Shown: piece by piece, positions 27,831 to 36,392 of the stretch | Layout: every line of letters begins with the position of its first letter | Position numbering within the stretch: the first letter of the stretch is position 1 | NCBI GenBank assembly: GCA_964401835.1 | Contig: CAYNZP010000004.1 | Location: forward strand, 133,232-197,231 | Reading direction: 5' to 3' | Length of the DNA: 64,000 nt | From: CAYNZP01 sp964401835 | GTDB lineage: Bacteria > Planctomycetota > Phycisphaerae > SM23-33 | Position numbers and translations under genes: made by a program | The notes under the pieces: model-generated | Seen by the model: the letters and a program-made list of their open reading frames with translations, nothing else | What the model was told of the DNA's origin: nothing | Databases searched by the model: none

Positions 27831-28202
27831 ATGCCGACAATTAATCAGCTAATTCGTAAGCCAAGGCGTATTCAGACGGCCAAGAAGAAAAACGTGGCCC
27901 TGGAAGAATGCCCGCAGAAGCGTGGCGTATGTTTGATCGTTAAAACCGTTACGCCCAAGAAGCCGAACTCGGCACTGCGAAAGGTCGCTCGTGTGCGTCT
28001 GAGCAATGGCAAGGAAGTAACCGCCTATATTCCAGGTATTGATCACAATCTTCAGGAACACAGCATCGTTCTTGTACGCGGCGGTCGTGTAAGAGACCTT
28101 CCTGGTGTTCGTTATCACATCGTTCGCGGTGCGTTGGACTGTCTCGGTGTTGACAGCCGCAAGCAGAGCCGCAGTAAATACGGCGCGAAGAAGCCTAAGT
28201 AA
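27831..28202 (+). CDS. rpsL: 30S ribosomal protein S12
   Basis: 123 residues, the standard length. It begins MPTINQLIRKPRRIQTAKKK and contains KKPNSALRKVARVRLSNG and GVRYHIVRGALDC. S12 lines the decoding centre and is the target of streptomycin resistance mutations. I reject an upstream TTG at 27753, which would add 26 residues overlapping rpoC. The 74-base rpoC-rpsL gap holds a hairpin, GCCCC CAATTT GGGGC, near 27786-27801. Confidence 0.97.
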   Translation: MPTINQLIRKPRRIQTAKKKNVALEECPQKRGVCLIVKTVTPKKPNSALRKVARVRLSNGKEVTAYIPGIDHNLQEHSIVLVRGGRVRDLPGVRYHIVRGALDCLGVDSRKQSRSKYGAKKPK

Positions 28203-28238
28203 TTTAACCTTTAACAGAACTGAAGTTGGAATAGAGAT

Positions 28239-28715
28239 ATGGGATATAAGAAGTGGACAGCATCGGCTAAGCAGTGGCAACCTGATCCTCGCTTCAATAG
28301 CAAGCTTGTCAGCAAGTTTATCAACAACATCATGCTGGACGGCAAGAAGTCTGTGGCACAGAGGATTTTCTACGACGCACTTGATATCATCGGCCAGAAG
28401 ATAAAAGAAGCCGAGCCGATCGAAGTTTTTGAAAAGGCAATCGACAATGTCAAGCCGCGAATCGAAGTCCGCTCGAAGAGAGTCGGCGGCGCGAACTATC
28501 AGGTTCCGATGCAGGTTAACTCAAAGCGCCAACTTTCACTCGCATTTCGCTGGATTCGTGAGTCCTGCCGTTCTGCCAAGGGCAAGGCGTTCAGTGAAGT
28601 GCTCGCCAATGAAATTATGGCGGCATATAAAGGCGAAGGTTCGGCCATGAACACGCGTGAAAATGTTCACCGTATGGCTGATGCGAACAAGGCCTTCGCT
28701 CACTTTGCATGGTGA
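28239..28715 (+). CDS. rpsG: 30S ribosomal protein S7
   Basis: 158 residues, normal for S7. Recognisable stretches are LVSKFINNIMLDGKKSVAQR, PRIEVRSKRVGGANYQVPMQ and the C-terminal AMNTRENVHRMADANKAFAH. S7 organises the 30S head and contacts tRNA in the E site; in E. coli it also represses the str operon. It is followed by a terminator-like hairpin rather than directly by fusA. Confidence 0.97.
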   Translation: MGYKKWTASAKQWQPDPRFNSKLVSKFINNIMLDGKKSVAQRIFYDALDIIGQKIKEAEPIEVFEKAIDNVKPRIEVRSKRVGGANYQVPMQVNSKRQLSLAFRWIRESCRSAKGKAFSEVLANEIMAAYKGEGSAMNTRENVHRMADANKAFAHFAW

Positions 28716-28721
28716 TTTTGA

Positions 28722-28771
28722 TTTCGGCTGCTGGCAAGTAATTATAAACTTATCAACAGCCGAAACTTTTT
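28722..28771 (+). terminator. Terminator-like hairpin after rpsG
   Basis: TTTCGGCTG (28722-28730) pairs exactly with CAGCCGAAA (28757-28765), followed by CTTTTTA. The loop holds further AAGT/ACTT pairing. It would separate rpsL-rpsG from fusA. Confidence 0.65.
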
Positions 28772-28858
28772 ATAGACAACATTTGCCTTTCAGCCTGTTC
28801 CAAGGCTGATATAAGCGGTGTTGACTTAATCGTCCGTAAGATTGCAGAAAAAAGAAAA

Positions 28859-29031
28859 CGGGCGACCCCGGTGGCTTTTCTGTAAAGCAAGCCGGGGCTC
28901 AGAGAAGGTGTTCTGGCTGAGAATTTCCGGAACTACCGCTTGAGATAGGACAACCGGGCCGGTCTGCCCAAGGCTGAAACACGCCACCAAGACCGGTATT
29001 CGCCAAGCATGGCGAAAGGTTTAATCCTTTA
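28859..29031 (+). ncRNA. Candidate structured RNA or long leader upstream of fusA
   Basis: Within a 397-base gap between rpsG and fusA, five hairpins stand in a row: CCCCGG/CCGGGG (28866-28871, 28892-28897) with inner GCTT/AAGC; CTCAG-AGAA/TTCT..CTGAG (28898-28921); CCGGTCT/AGACCGG (28959-28965, 28990-28996); TTCGCC/GGCGAA (28999-29016); AAAGG/CCTTT (29015-29030). A smaller CAGCC/GGCTG hairpin lies at about 28791-28807. I saw no match to the cores of tmRNA, SRP RNA, RNase P or common riboswitches. Strand is uncertain; the gap otherwise holds no gene. Confidence 0.4.
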
Positions 29032-29112
29032 CTGAGAAAAGTGGTTAATGACTATTTGCATCTGGGTCATGTGCCTTGTGCGATAGTTGTGTTTTAGTAT
29101 AGATGTGGAATT

Positions 29113-31191
29113 ATGTCGAGAGATCTGCAACAAATTAGAAACATTGGCATCATGGCGCACATTGATGCCGGCAAGACAACCGTTACAGAACGAATTCTGT
29201 ATTTCGCTGGACGGACATACAAAATCGGAGAAGTGCACCAGGGCACTGCCGTTATGGATTATCTTGTCGAAGAGCAGGAGCGGGGTATCACTATTACCTC
29301 AGCTGCTACTACGCTGGGTTGGAAAGACCATACGCTGAATCTTATCGACACCCCCGGTCACGTCGATTTTACAATCGAGGTGGAACGGAGTTTGAGAGTT
29401 CTCGATGGCGCGGTAGCGGTGTTCTGCGGGGTGGGAGGAGTAGAGGCCCAGAGCGAAACCGTTTGGCATCAGGCAGACAAATACCGCATTCCGCGAATAT
29501 GCTTTATTAACAAACTTGACAGGCTCGGTGCTGACTTCCAAATGGTAGTCGATGACATAACTTCTCGCCTTGAAAGTAACCCTGTCATATGTCAGATTCC
29601 CATTGGCCTTGGTGAAGACCATAAGGGTCAGATAGACCTGATTCGCCGCAAGGCCTATTATTACGACCCGGATGGAGCAGCGTCGAAACTTCGTGTCGAA
29701 GAAATTCCCGCCGAGTATGCAGACGAAGCCGAAATCCATCGCCACGACCTCATCGAAAAAGTGGCTGAAGTTGATGACGAGTTGATGGATAAATTCATTC
29801 ACGACGAAGCATCAATCTCAGAAGCTGACATAATAGCCGCTATTCGTCGTGGAACGGTTGGTCATAAGCTTAATCCTGTACTGTGCGGATCGGCCCTGAA
29901 GCATATCGGGGTTCAGCCGCTTCTGGATGCTATCGTAGATTACCTGCCAAGCCCGCTGGAATTGCCGCCGGTAAAGGGGTACTCAGGCCGAAAGAGCGAT
30001 AAGGAAGCTGTTCGTAATTGCGATCCGAATGAACCTTTCGCGGGTTTTGTTTTTAAGATTACTTCCGATCAGCACGGCGACTTGAACTTCCTTAGAATTT
30101 ACAGCGGAACTCTCAAGTCCGGCACCCGTGTTTTCAATAGCACCCAGGATAAAAAAGAAATCGTATCGAGAATATGGGAGATGCACGCCAATCGACGCAT
30201 TCGCCGCGACGAGGCAAAGGCTGGTGATATTGTCGGCGTGGTCGGCCTGAAAAACTGTTATACAGGCGATACTCTTTGCGATGCACATGCCCCGATATTG
30301 CTCGAGAAGCTGGAATATCCCGAGCCTGTCATCACAATGTCAATCGAGCCCTACACAAATGCCGACAGGCAACGTTTGGGAGAATCGCTCGACATATTGA
30401 AGCGCGAAGACCCGAGTTTCCAGTATCGTTACGATGAGGAGACCGGACAGACAACCATTTCCGGCATGGGTGAACTGCATCTCGAAATTGTACGGAACAA
30501 GATTGTCCGCGACATGGGCCTGAAGATTCGAGTAGGCCAGCCGAAGGTCGCTTATAAAGAAACTATACGAGGTTGTGCGGCTGCCAAAGGCACATTTGTT
30601 CGACAGACAGGCGGCCGGGGTCAATACGGCGTTGCAGAATTACAGGTAGAGTCCATAGCTGTCGAAGAGGGTCAAGAGCACTTTGTTTTCGAAGATGCGA
30701 CAAAAGGCGGAGTAATTCCCAAAGAATATATTCCATCGGTCGAGCGAGGAGCTCGCGACGCGGCGAGCAGTGGGCCGTTGGCTGGTTATCCGATGCTGAA
30801 CGTCAAGGTGACCTTACTGGACGGTAAATACCATCCGGTTGACAGCTCGGATATTGCCTTCCAGCAGGCGGGTGCGTTGGCATTTGTGGATGCTATCAAA
30901 AAAGCCGACCCGATATTCCTCGAGCCGATAATGCGGCTGCAGGTTACGACGCCGGAAGAATATCTTGGTGCAGTCACGGGAGACTTGAACAGCCGCCGTG
31001 CAATTATCAGAGAACTTGAGCAAAGAGGGCGATTTAGGATCATTTTCGCCGACGTTCCATTGGCGGAAATGTTCGGCTATACGACCCAGCTTCGCTCACT
31101 GACCCAGGGCAGGGCGACAAGTACCATGGAACCGCACTCTTATGCCCCTGCGCCGGCACATGTGGCCGAGCATATTTTGAGATGTGTATAG
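29113..31191 (+). CDS. fusA: Translation elongation factor G
   Basis: 692 residues. The GTPase motifs are AHIDAGKTTVTE (P-loop), the switch region GITITSAATT, DTPGHVDF and NKLD; later domains show GMGELHLEIV, RQTGGRGQYG and the domain IV/V ends. EF-G drives tRNA translocation and, with RRF, ribosome recycling. It is of normal length. Unlike the classical str operon, it is separated from rpsG by a terminator-like hairpin and is not followed by tuf. The ribosome binding site is weak (GTGGAAT). rpsJ follows after a promoter. Confidence 0.97.
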   Translation: MSRDLQQIRNIGIMAHIDAGKTTVTERILYFAGRTYKIGEVHQGTAVMDYLVEEQERGITITSAATTLGWKDHTLNLIDTPGHVDFTIEVERSLRVLDGAVAVFCGVGGVEAQSETVWHQADKYRIPRICFINKLDRLGADFQMVVDDITSRLESNPVICQIPIGLGEDHKGQIDLIRRKAYYYDPDGAASKLRVEEIPAEYADEAEIHRHDLIEKVAEVDDELMDKFIHDEASISEADIIAAIRRGTVGHKLNPVLCGSALKHIGVQPLLDAIVDYLPSPLELPPVKGYSGRKSDKEAVRNCDPNEPFAGFVFKITSDQHGDLNFLRIYSGTLKSGTRVFNSTQDKKEIVSRIWEMHANRRIRRDEAKAGDIVGVVGLKNCYTGDTLCDAHAPILLEKLEYPEPVITMSIEPYTNADRQRLGESLDILKREDPSFQYRYDEETGQTTISGMGELHLEIVRNKIVRDMGLKIRVGQPKVAYKETIRGCAAAKGTFVRQTGGRGQYGVAELQVESIAVEEGQEHFVFEDATKGGVIPKEYIPSVERGARDAASSGPLAGYPMLNVKVTLLDGKYHPVDSSDIAFQQAGALAFVDAIKKADPIFLEPIMRLQVTTPEEYLGAVTGDLNSRRAIIRELEQRGRFRIIFADVPLAEMFGYTTQLRSLTQGRATSTMEPHSYAPAPAHVAEHILRCV

Positions 31192-31229
31192 GGCTTACAA
31201 AAAAATTGTTAAAAATTGAAGTTGAGTAA

Positions 31230-31257
31230 TTGACATAGAAAAACGTATCCGTATCCT
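31230..31257 (+). promoter_or_regulatory. Promoter of the S10-spc-alpha block
   Basis: TTGACA (31230-31235) and TATCCT (31252-31257) are separated by 16 bp. A leader hairpin TCCTTG/CAAGGA (about 31276-31295) lies between the promoter and the rpsJ start. Confidence 0.7.
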
Positions 31258-31318
31258 AGACGGACTATGCTGTTAACTCCTTGCCTAGAGACAAGGACTA
31301 GCTATCCGGAGATGTTGT

Positions 31319-31627
31319 ATGGAACAGGACAAAATAAGAATCAGAATGGAAGCCTATGATCATCGGGCACTCGATTCCTCTGCAAAGGAAATTGTGGATC
31401 ATGCCGAACGGACTGGCGCGAGAGCTCGCGGACCGATCCCGCTTCCGACAAGAATAGAACGTTACACGGTTTTGCGAAGTCCGCACGTGAACAAGAAATC
31501 TCGTGAACAGTTCGAGATGAGAACGCACAAAAGAATTATAGACATTTATGAGCCGACTGTTCGGACGATCGAAGCACTTAACAGACTGGTCGTCCCCGCC
31601 GGCGTGTTCGTAAAGATTAAAGCGTAA
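31319..31627 (+). CDS. rpsJ: 30S ribosomal protein S10
   Basis: 102 residues, standard. It contains RIRMEAYDHRALDSSAKEIV, GPIPLPTRIERYTVLRSPHV and the terminal PAGVFVKIKA. S10 is part of the 30S head and, as NusE, of antitermination complexes with NusB. GGAG lies about 8 bases before ATG 31319. It opens the S10 gene cluster and follows its own promoter. Confidence 0.97.
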   Translation: MEQDKIRIRMEAYDHRALDSSAKEIVDHAERTGARARGPIPLPTRIERYTVLRSPHVNKKSREQFEMRTHKRIIDIYEPTVRTIEALNRLVVPAGVFVKIKA

Positions 31628-31637
31628 GGTGTAAATG

Positions 31638-32297
31638 ATGCAGGCCGCTATTTTGGGTAAAAAAATCGGAATGACACAGGTCTACGACGACCAGGGCATA
31701 CTTCAGCCTGTTACTGTCGTACAGGCCGGTCCCTGCAATGTGCTTCAGGTTAAGACAACCGAGGCGGACGGCTACGATGCCCTGCAGCTTGGTTTTGATG
31801 ACGTCAAGGCCCACCGGGCAACCAGGCCGCAGATCGGCCATGCCAGGAAAGCAAAGACAGCGGCAAAGAGATTTGTCCGTGAAATTCGTTTGGATGAAGC
31901 GAGCGAAGATGTCGAACTGGGTCAGACTATAACAGTTGAAGCTTTCGAGGGTATAGGTTCGGTTGACGTTATAGGCACGACCAAGGGTAAAGGTTTTGCC
32001 GGAGTAATGAAGCGTCACGGTTTCAAAGGTCAGCTTGCCAGCCACGGCGTCGAGCGGAAACATCGCTCTGCCGGTGCTATTGCCGGACACGGCACTCAGC
32101 TTGGTACAGGCCCGAAGCTTATGAAGGGCAAAAGAATGGCCGGCCATATGGGCAATGTCCGCAGCACCACTCGTAAGCACAAACTCGTGAAAATCGACAC
32201 GGAAAACAACCTGCTCCTTATCAAAGGCTCCGTTCCTGGTGCCAAGGGCGGGTATGTAATGGTTTGTAAGAGCAAGACGGCTAAGGCCGATAAGTAG
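31638..32297 (+). CDS. rplC: 50S ribosomal protein L3
   Basis: About 219 residues. It begins MQAAILGKKIGMTQVYDDQG and contains GTTKGKGFAGVMKRHGFKGQ and MAGHMGNVRSTTRKHKLVK. L3 is an early assembly protein near the peptidyl-transferase centre. Two adjacent ATG codons at 31635 and 31638 are possible starts; the second gives the usual N-terminus. rplD follows 10 bases later. Confidence 0.96.
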   Translation: MQAAILGKKIGMTQVYDDQGILQPVTVVQAGPCNVLQVKTTEADGYDALQLGFDDVKAHRATRPQIGHARKAKTAAKRFVREIRLDEASEDVELGQTITVEAFEGIGSVDVIGTTKGKGFAGVMKRHGFKGQLASHGVERKHRSAGAIAGHGTQLGTGPKLMKGKRMAGHMGNVRSTTRKHKLVKIDTENNLLLIKGSVPGAKGGYVMVCKSKTAKADK

Positions 32298-32307
32298 GAT
32301 TTAACCA

Positions 32308-32934
32308 ATGTTGGAAGTTCCTGTTTACAATACGGAAGGCGAGCAGATCGATACGCTCAAGGTTGACCAGGGCGTCTTCGGTGGCGAAGTAAATGTCGCG
32401 CTGCTCAAACAGGCGGTAGTAGCTTATCACGCCAATAAGCGGCAGGGTACAGCTGCGACAAAGTCTCGCAGTATGGTTGATGGTTCGACCAGGAAGCTCT
32501 TCAAGCAGAAGGGCACTGGCAACGCAAGACGTGGCGCTCGCAGAACCAATGTCGTTCGTGGCGGTGGCGTTGCTTTTGGCAAGAAGCCCAGAAGCTTCCG
32601 CAAGGACATGCCCAAGAAGATGAGAAGGGCTGCCCTGAACTCTGCCATACTGGCAAAGCTGGTCGGTAACGATCTTCTGGTTCTCGACGGTCTGAAATGT
32701 GAAGAGCCCAAGACCGAAAAGATGGCCAAGGTCATGAAGAACCTCAAGATCAACCGTTCCTGCCTCCTCACCCTCGCCGATCGTGATCAAAATATTTATC
32801 TCAGCTCGCGTAACCTTCCCGATATTACCGTCAGAATCACCGAAGAACTCAATGCCTTCGATGTGGCGACCCGCCAGAAGATGGTTATCACAAGCGATGC
32901 AATGAAAACCCTTATGACGCAGGAGGGAAAGTAA
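32308..32934 (+). CDS. rplD: 50S ribosomal protein L4
   Basis: 208 residues, normal for L4. It shows VPVYNTEGEQIDTLKVD at the N-terminus, then the exit-tunnel loop KLFKQKGTGNARRGARR and the C-terminal fold. L4 lines the polypeptide exit tunnel and in E. coli represses the S10 operon. It ends directly before the rplW start, with the rplW binding site GGAGG inside its last codons. Confidence 0.96.
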   Translation: MLEVPVYNTEGEQIDTLKVDQGVFGGEVNVALLKQAVVAYHANKRQGTAATKSRSMVDGSTRKLFKQKGTGNARRGARRTNVVRGGGVAFGKKPRSFRKDMPKKMRRAALNSAILAKLVGNDLLVLDGLKCEEPKTEKMAKVMKNLKINRSCLLTLADRDQNIYLSSRNLPDITVRITEELNAFDVATRQKMVITSDAMKTLMTQEGK

Positions 32935-33219
32935 ATGGCTGATAACATTTACGATATTATTGTTCGTCCGCTTGTGACCGAAAAAGGTACCCATCAGTCG
33001 CAAAGTCTCAATGCCTATTCCTTTGAAGTTTCAACAGGAGCGAAGAAGGCACAGATAAAGCAGGCTGTCGAAAAAATTTATAACGTAAAAGTCGTCGATG
33101 TTCGGACGTCGAATCAAAAGGGTAAGCCCAGACGCACAGGTCATGTCTGGGGAAAGACCAAGGGCTGGAAAAAGGCGGTTGTCGTCCTTCATCCAGACCA
33201 CCATATAGATTTGTTCTAA
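32935..33219 (+). CDS. rplW: 50S ribosomal protein L23
   Basis: 94 residues, standard. It contains YDIIVRPLVTEKGTH and FEVSTGAKKAQIKQAVEKIY and the loop KGKPRRTGHVWGKTKGWKKA. L23 sits at the tunnel exit and docks trigger factor and SRP. It begins at the base after the rplD stop, so translational coupling is likely. Confidence 0.95.
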   Translation: MADNIYDIIVRPLVTEKGTHQSQSLNAYSFEVSTGAKKAQIKQAVEKIYNVKVVDVRTSNQKGKPRRTGHVWGKTKGWKKAVVVLHPDHHIDLF

Positions 33220-33234
33220 GAGAAGTAAGAACCA

Positions 33235-34086
33235 ATGGCTATTAAGGTATATAAAAGAACGTCTCCCGGCCGGCGAAACAGCTCGGTAAACCTCAAAGAA
33301 GAGGTTACCAAGAAGAAGCCGGAAAAGTCGCTGCTTAAGCCTCTTAAGAAAACAGGCGGCAGGAACCACAAGGGTGTCATTACTGCCCGGCACCGTGGCG
33401 GTGGCAACAAGCGCAAATACAGACTCATCGATTTCAAGCGCAACAAAGACGGGATGGCCGCAACTGTTTTGGGAATCGAATACGATCCAAACCGCAGCTG
33501 CAATATAGCACTGCTTCAGTACGAAGATGGCGAGAAGCGTTACATCCTCGCACCTGCCGGCCTGAAGGTCGACGCGAAAGTTTACTCCGGCCCGGATGCA
33601 GAGCCAAGGCTCGGCAATAGCATGCCTCTGAATAATATCCCGGTCGGTCTTGAAGTACATAATATCGAAATGAATCCCGGTCAGGGTGGTAAGATGGTTC
33701 GTTCCGCTGGTGGTGTTGCCCGTTTGGCAGCCCGTGACGGCGACTTGGCCCACCTTATCCTGCCCTCCGGTGAAATGAGAATGGTCAACGCCAAGTGTCG
33801 TGCAACAATCGGCCAGCTTGGCAATCTAGACCATCAGAACGTCCGGCTCGGTAAAGCCGGCCGTAAACGTCACCTCGGTCGTCGTCCCCACGTTCGTGGT
33901 TCAGCTATGAACCCCGTTGCCCACCCCATGGGTGGTGGCGAAGGCAGACGTGCAGGTGGCCGCCAGCCGGTTTCACCTACTGGCGTACTGTCCAAGGGCG
34001 GAAAGACCCGTAGGAAGAGAAAGAGTTCCGACAAGCTGATTCTGCGTCGTCGTCGCAATGTCCGACACGGCCAGCTCGTGCTGTAG
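33235..34086 (+). CDS. rplB: 50S ribosomal protein L2
   Basis: 283 residues. It starts MAIKVYKRTSPGRRNSSVNL and contains KKTGGRNHKGVITARHRGGG and, near the C-terminus, NPVAHPMGGGEGRRAGGRQP, the conserved loop at the peptidyl-transferase centre. L2 is required for subunit association and peptide bond formation. Length is near the usual 275. Confidence 0.97.
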   Translation: MAIKVYKRTSPGRRNSSVNLKEEVTKKKPEKSLLKPLKKTGGRNHKGVITARHRGGGNKRKYRLIDFKRNKDGMAATVLGIEYDPNRSCNIALLQYEDGEKRYILAPAGLKVDAKVYSGPDAEPRLGNSMPLNNIPVGLEVHNIEMNPGQGGKMVRSAGGVARLAARDGDLAHLILPSGEMRMVNAKCRATIGQLGNLDHQNVRLGKAGRKRHLGRRPHVRGSAMNPVAHPMGGGEGRRAGGRQPVSPTGVLSKGGKTRRKRKSSDKLILRRRRNVRHGQLVL

Positions 34087-34098
34087 GAGAATATAAAA

Positions 34099-34362
34099 GT
34101 GACAAGAAGCGCGAAAAAAGGCCCATACGTTGATGAGAAGCTTTACCGGAAAGTTGAAAAGGCTCAGGCTGCCGGTTCGAACGAGCCAATCAAGACCTGG
34201 GCACGGGCCAGTACTATCGTCCCCGAATTTATCGGCAGGACATTCCTTGTGCACAATGGCAAGTTGTTTCACAAAGTATTCGTTACTGAAGACATGGTAG
34301 GGCACAAGCTTGGAGAGTTCAGTCCTACACGTATGTTCCGCAGTCACAGTGGCAGCAGGTAA
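34099..34362 (+). CDS. rpsS: 30S ribosomal protein S19
   Basis: 87 residues, starting at GTG 34099. It shows RSAKKGPYVDEKL, IKTWARASTIVPEFIGRTF, VHNGKLFHKVFVTEDMVGHK and LGEFSPTRMFRSHSGSR. S19 lies in the 30S head and pairs with S13. The GTG start is supported by an upstream AGGAGA and by the usual N-terminus. Confidence 0.96.
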   Translation: MTRSAKKGPYVDEKLYRKVEKAQAAGSNEPIKTWARASTIVPEFIGRTFLVHNGKLFHKVFVTEDMVGHKLGEFSPTRMFRSHSGSR

Positions 34363-34397
34363 TGGAAAAATAAACCTGCTTTGGAGAAGTAAGAGCG

Positions 34398-34730
34398 ATG
34401 GCTTGGATGTCAAAACATAGATATGCACGAATTTCTGCCCGCAAGGTAAGGCTCATGGCTGACATGGTCCGCGGTATGCAGGTTCAGGAAGCATTAAACG
34501 TGCTTAAGTTCAGCCCGCAGCGTGCGGCAGGTATGGTTTCCAAGGTTTTAACGTCGGCAATTGCCAATGCCAACGAAAACGAAGCTGATTTGAACCGTCT
34601 GGTTGTCAGCGAAACTCGTGTTGACGAAGGTCCGACGATGAAGCGTTTCCAGCCGAAAGATCGCGGCAGGGCGCATCCGATTAATAAGCGTACCAGTCAT
34701 ATTGTTGTTGTAGTCGAAGAAAGGCAATAG
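34398..34730 (+). CDS. rplV: 50S ribosomal protein L22
   Basis: 110 residues. It contains HRYARISARKVRLMADMVRG, LKFSPQRAAGMVSKVLTSAI and the tunnel hairpin region MKRFQPKDRGRAHPINKRTS. L22 lines the exit tunnel with L4 and can be a site of macrolide resistance. Start ATG 34398 has GGAG upstream. Confidence 0.96.
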   Translation: MAWMSKHRYARISARKVRLMADMVRGMQVQEALNVLKFSPQRAAGMVSKVLTSAIANANENEADLNRLVVSETRVDEGPTMKRFQPKDRGRAHPINKRTSHIVVVVEERQ

Positions 34731-34745
34731 AGAGAGGCACGAATT

Positions 34746-35708
34746 ATGGGTCAAAAAGTTTCACCCATTGGCTTTAGGACAGGTATTACGATCGGCTGGA
34801 AGAGCCGCTGGTTTGCTCCAAAGAGCAACTATGGCGAGTTCTTGGTCGAAGACGAGAAGCTGCGCCGCTTCATCGACAATCGCCTGAACAAGCAGCCACC
34901 TTATGCCGCAATAAGCGAAATCGGGATCGAAAGAACCCGTGAAGAAGTAAAGATTACACTTAAAACAGCAAGGCCAGGTCTTGTTATTGGCCCAAAGGGT
35001 GCAGAAGTTGAAAAACTCAAAAATGCCCTCGAGGACATGACCGACCGCCGTGTGAATATAAATATTGCTGAAATCAAGCAGCCGGACCTGAACGCCAGCC
35101 TGGTAGCATCCGGCATAGCTGAACAGCTCAAGAGAAGAGCATCTTTCCGCCGCACACTCAAGCAGCGAGCCGAAGCAACAATGCAGGCCGGTGCAAAGGG
35201 CGTAAAGATAATGGTATCAGGCCGACTCGGTGGCGCGGAAATCGCACGAAGCGAGATGGTTATTAAAGGTAGCATCCCGCTGCATACGCTGGAAGCAGAT
35301 GTGGATTACGGTTTTGTTCCCAGTTTTACCACTTACGGCGTAGTAGGCGTAAAAGTTTGGATCTATCGCGGACGGTTTGGCGAGGTCCAGGAAGAAGAGC
35401 AGCAACAGCCGGCAGGAATGACACGTGCACGCCGCAGGCATGAGCGCGGTGGTTCTGGTGGTGGTCGTCCCGGTGGCCGTTCCGGTGGTCGCAGAGGTGG
35501 AAAACCTGGTGCCGCAACACCAGATCGGCCCGCAGGACTGACCCGTCGTGGCGGACGTATTCCCGACGCACCAGTAGACGCACCAGTAGTTGAGCAGGCC
35601 AAGCCTGCAACGGAAGAAGTAGTGGAAACGACCCCGGCAGTAGAACCGCAGGTTCAAGCTCCCCCAGCCGAGGTTTCGCAAGAAAGTAACGAGAATAAGC
35701 AGGATTAG
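34746..35708 (+). CDS. rpsC: 30S ribosomal protein S3 with long C-terminal extension
   Basis: 320 residues against a usual 210-240. The core has MGQKVSPIGFRTGITIGWKS, the KH-domain motif ARPGLVIGPKGAEVEKL, and ends near GVKVWIYRGRFG (about residue 210). The remaining 100 or so residues are low complexity: a Gln/Glu stretch, an Arg/Gly-rich part (RRRHERGGSGGGRPGG) and an acidic Pro/Val/Glu tail. S3 shapes the mRNA entry tunnel and has helicase activity. The extension looks real since reading frame and codon use continue into rplP. Confidence 0.96.
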   Translation: MGQKVSPIGFRTGITIGWKSRWFAPKSNYGEFLVEDEKLRRFIDNRLNKQPPYAAISEIGIERTREEVKITLKTARPGLVIGPKGAEVEKLKNALEDMTDRRVNINIAEIKQPDLNASLVASGIAEQLKRRASFRRTLKQRAEATMQAGAKGVKIMVSGRLGGAEIARSEMVIKGSIPLHTLEADVDYGFVPSFTTYGVVGVKVWIYRGRFGEVQEEEQQQPAGMTRARRRHERGGSGGGRPGGRSGGRRGGKPGAATPDRPAGLTRRGGRIPDAPVDAPVVEQAKPATEEVVETTPAVEPQVQAPPAEVSQESNENKQD

Positions 35709-35726
35709 TTTTAAGTAGGTGCAACT

Positions 35727-36146
35727 ATGGCTTTGATGCCGAAAAGAGTGAAGCATCGCAAACAGCAGAGAGGCAAGATCCGTGGTAATGCAACACGAGG
35801 TCATACAGTGTCTTTCGGCGACGTGGGCATTCAGAGCCTCGATGCCGGTTGGATTACAGCCAGGCATATCGAAGCCGGCCGTGTTGCCGCGACGCACTTT
35901 CTGCATCGCGAAGGCCGAGTTTACATTCGTATTTTCCCGGACAAGCCCGTCAGCTCCAAACCGTTGGAAACCAGAATGGGTAAGGGTAAGGGCGAGCCGG
36001 AAAACTGGGTGGCTGTCGTTAAACCCGGTACGATAATGTTCGAAATTGGTGGCGTTCCGGAAGACACCGCAAAAGAGGCACTTTGCCGCATAGCACATAA
36101 ACTCCCGGTACGGTGTCGGCTTGTTCATCGCCGTCCAACTGTATAA
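35727..36146 (+). CDS. rplP: 50S ribosomal protein L16
   Basis: 139 residues, normal. It begins MALMPKRVKHRKQQRGKIRG and contains HFLHREGRVYIRIFPDKPVS, RMGKGKGEPENWVAVVKPG and ALCRIAHKLPVRCRLV. L16 helps form the A-site tRNA binding pocket. rpmC begins 13 bases after its stop. Confidence 0.96.
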   Translation: MALMPKRVKHRKQQRGKIRGNATRGHTVSFGDVGIQSLDAGWITARHIEAGRVAATHFLHREGRVYIRIFPDKPVSSKPLETRMGKGKGEPENWVAVVKPGTIMFEIGGVPEDTAKEALCRIAHKLPVRCRLVHRRPTV

Positions 36147-36159
36147 GGCTGAATTAGCG

Positions 36160-36363
36160 ATGAAGATAAAAGAGATACGCGAATTAAGTAGTGAAGAATT
36201 AACTGTAGAGCTGGAAAGGCTGCGAAGGCATCTTTTCGATCTTCGGGCTCAGTCGGTTACAGAGAAGCTTGAGGATACCAGCATGATTACAAAGGCAAGA
36301 CGAGACATTGCCCGTATCCTGACGGTTCAAACTGAGCGTCAGGTGGAAGAGGTTAAGTCATAA
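36160..36363 (+). CDS. rpmC: 50S ribosomal protein L29
   Basis: 67 residues, the usual size. It starts MKIKEIRELSSEELTVEL and continues with RLRRHLFDLRAQSVTEKLED and the basic helix KARRDIARILTV. L29 lies by the tunnel exit next to L23. I use ATG 36160; a TTG at 36121 inside rplP would add 13 unrelated residues. Confidence 0.93.
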   Translation: MKIKEIRELSSEELTVELERLRRHLFDLRAQSVTEKLEDTSMITKARRDIARILTVQTERQVEEVKS

Positions 36364-36392
36364 TAACAGTAAAGTAGTCGGAAAAACCATCT

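Noticed and set aside
28860..29031. tmRNA, SRP RNA, RNase P RNA or a cobalamin/TPP riboswitch before fusA
   Set aside because: None of the conserved core motifs I know for these RNAs was found, so it is listed only as an unnamed candidate.
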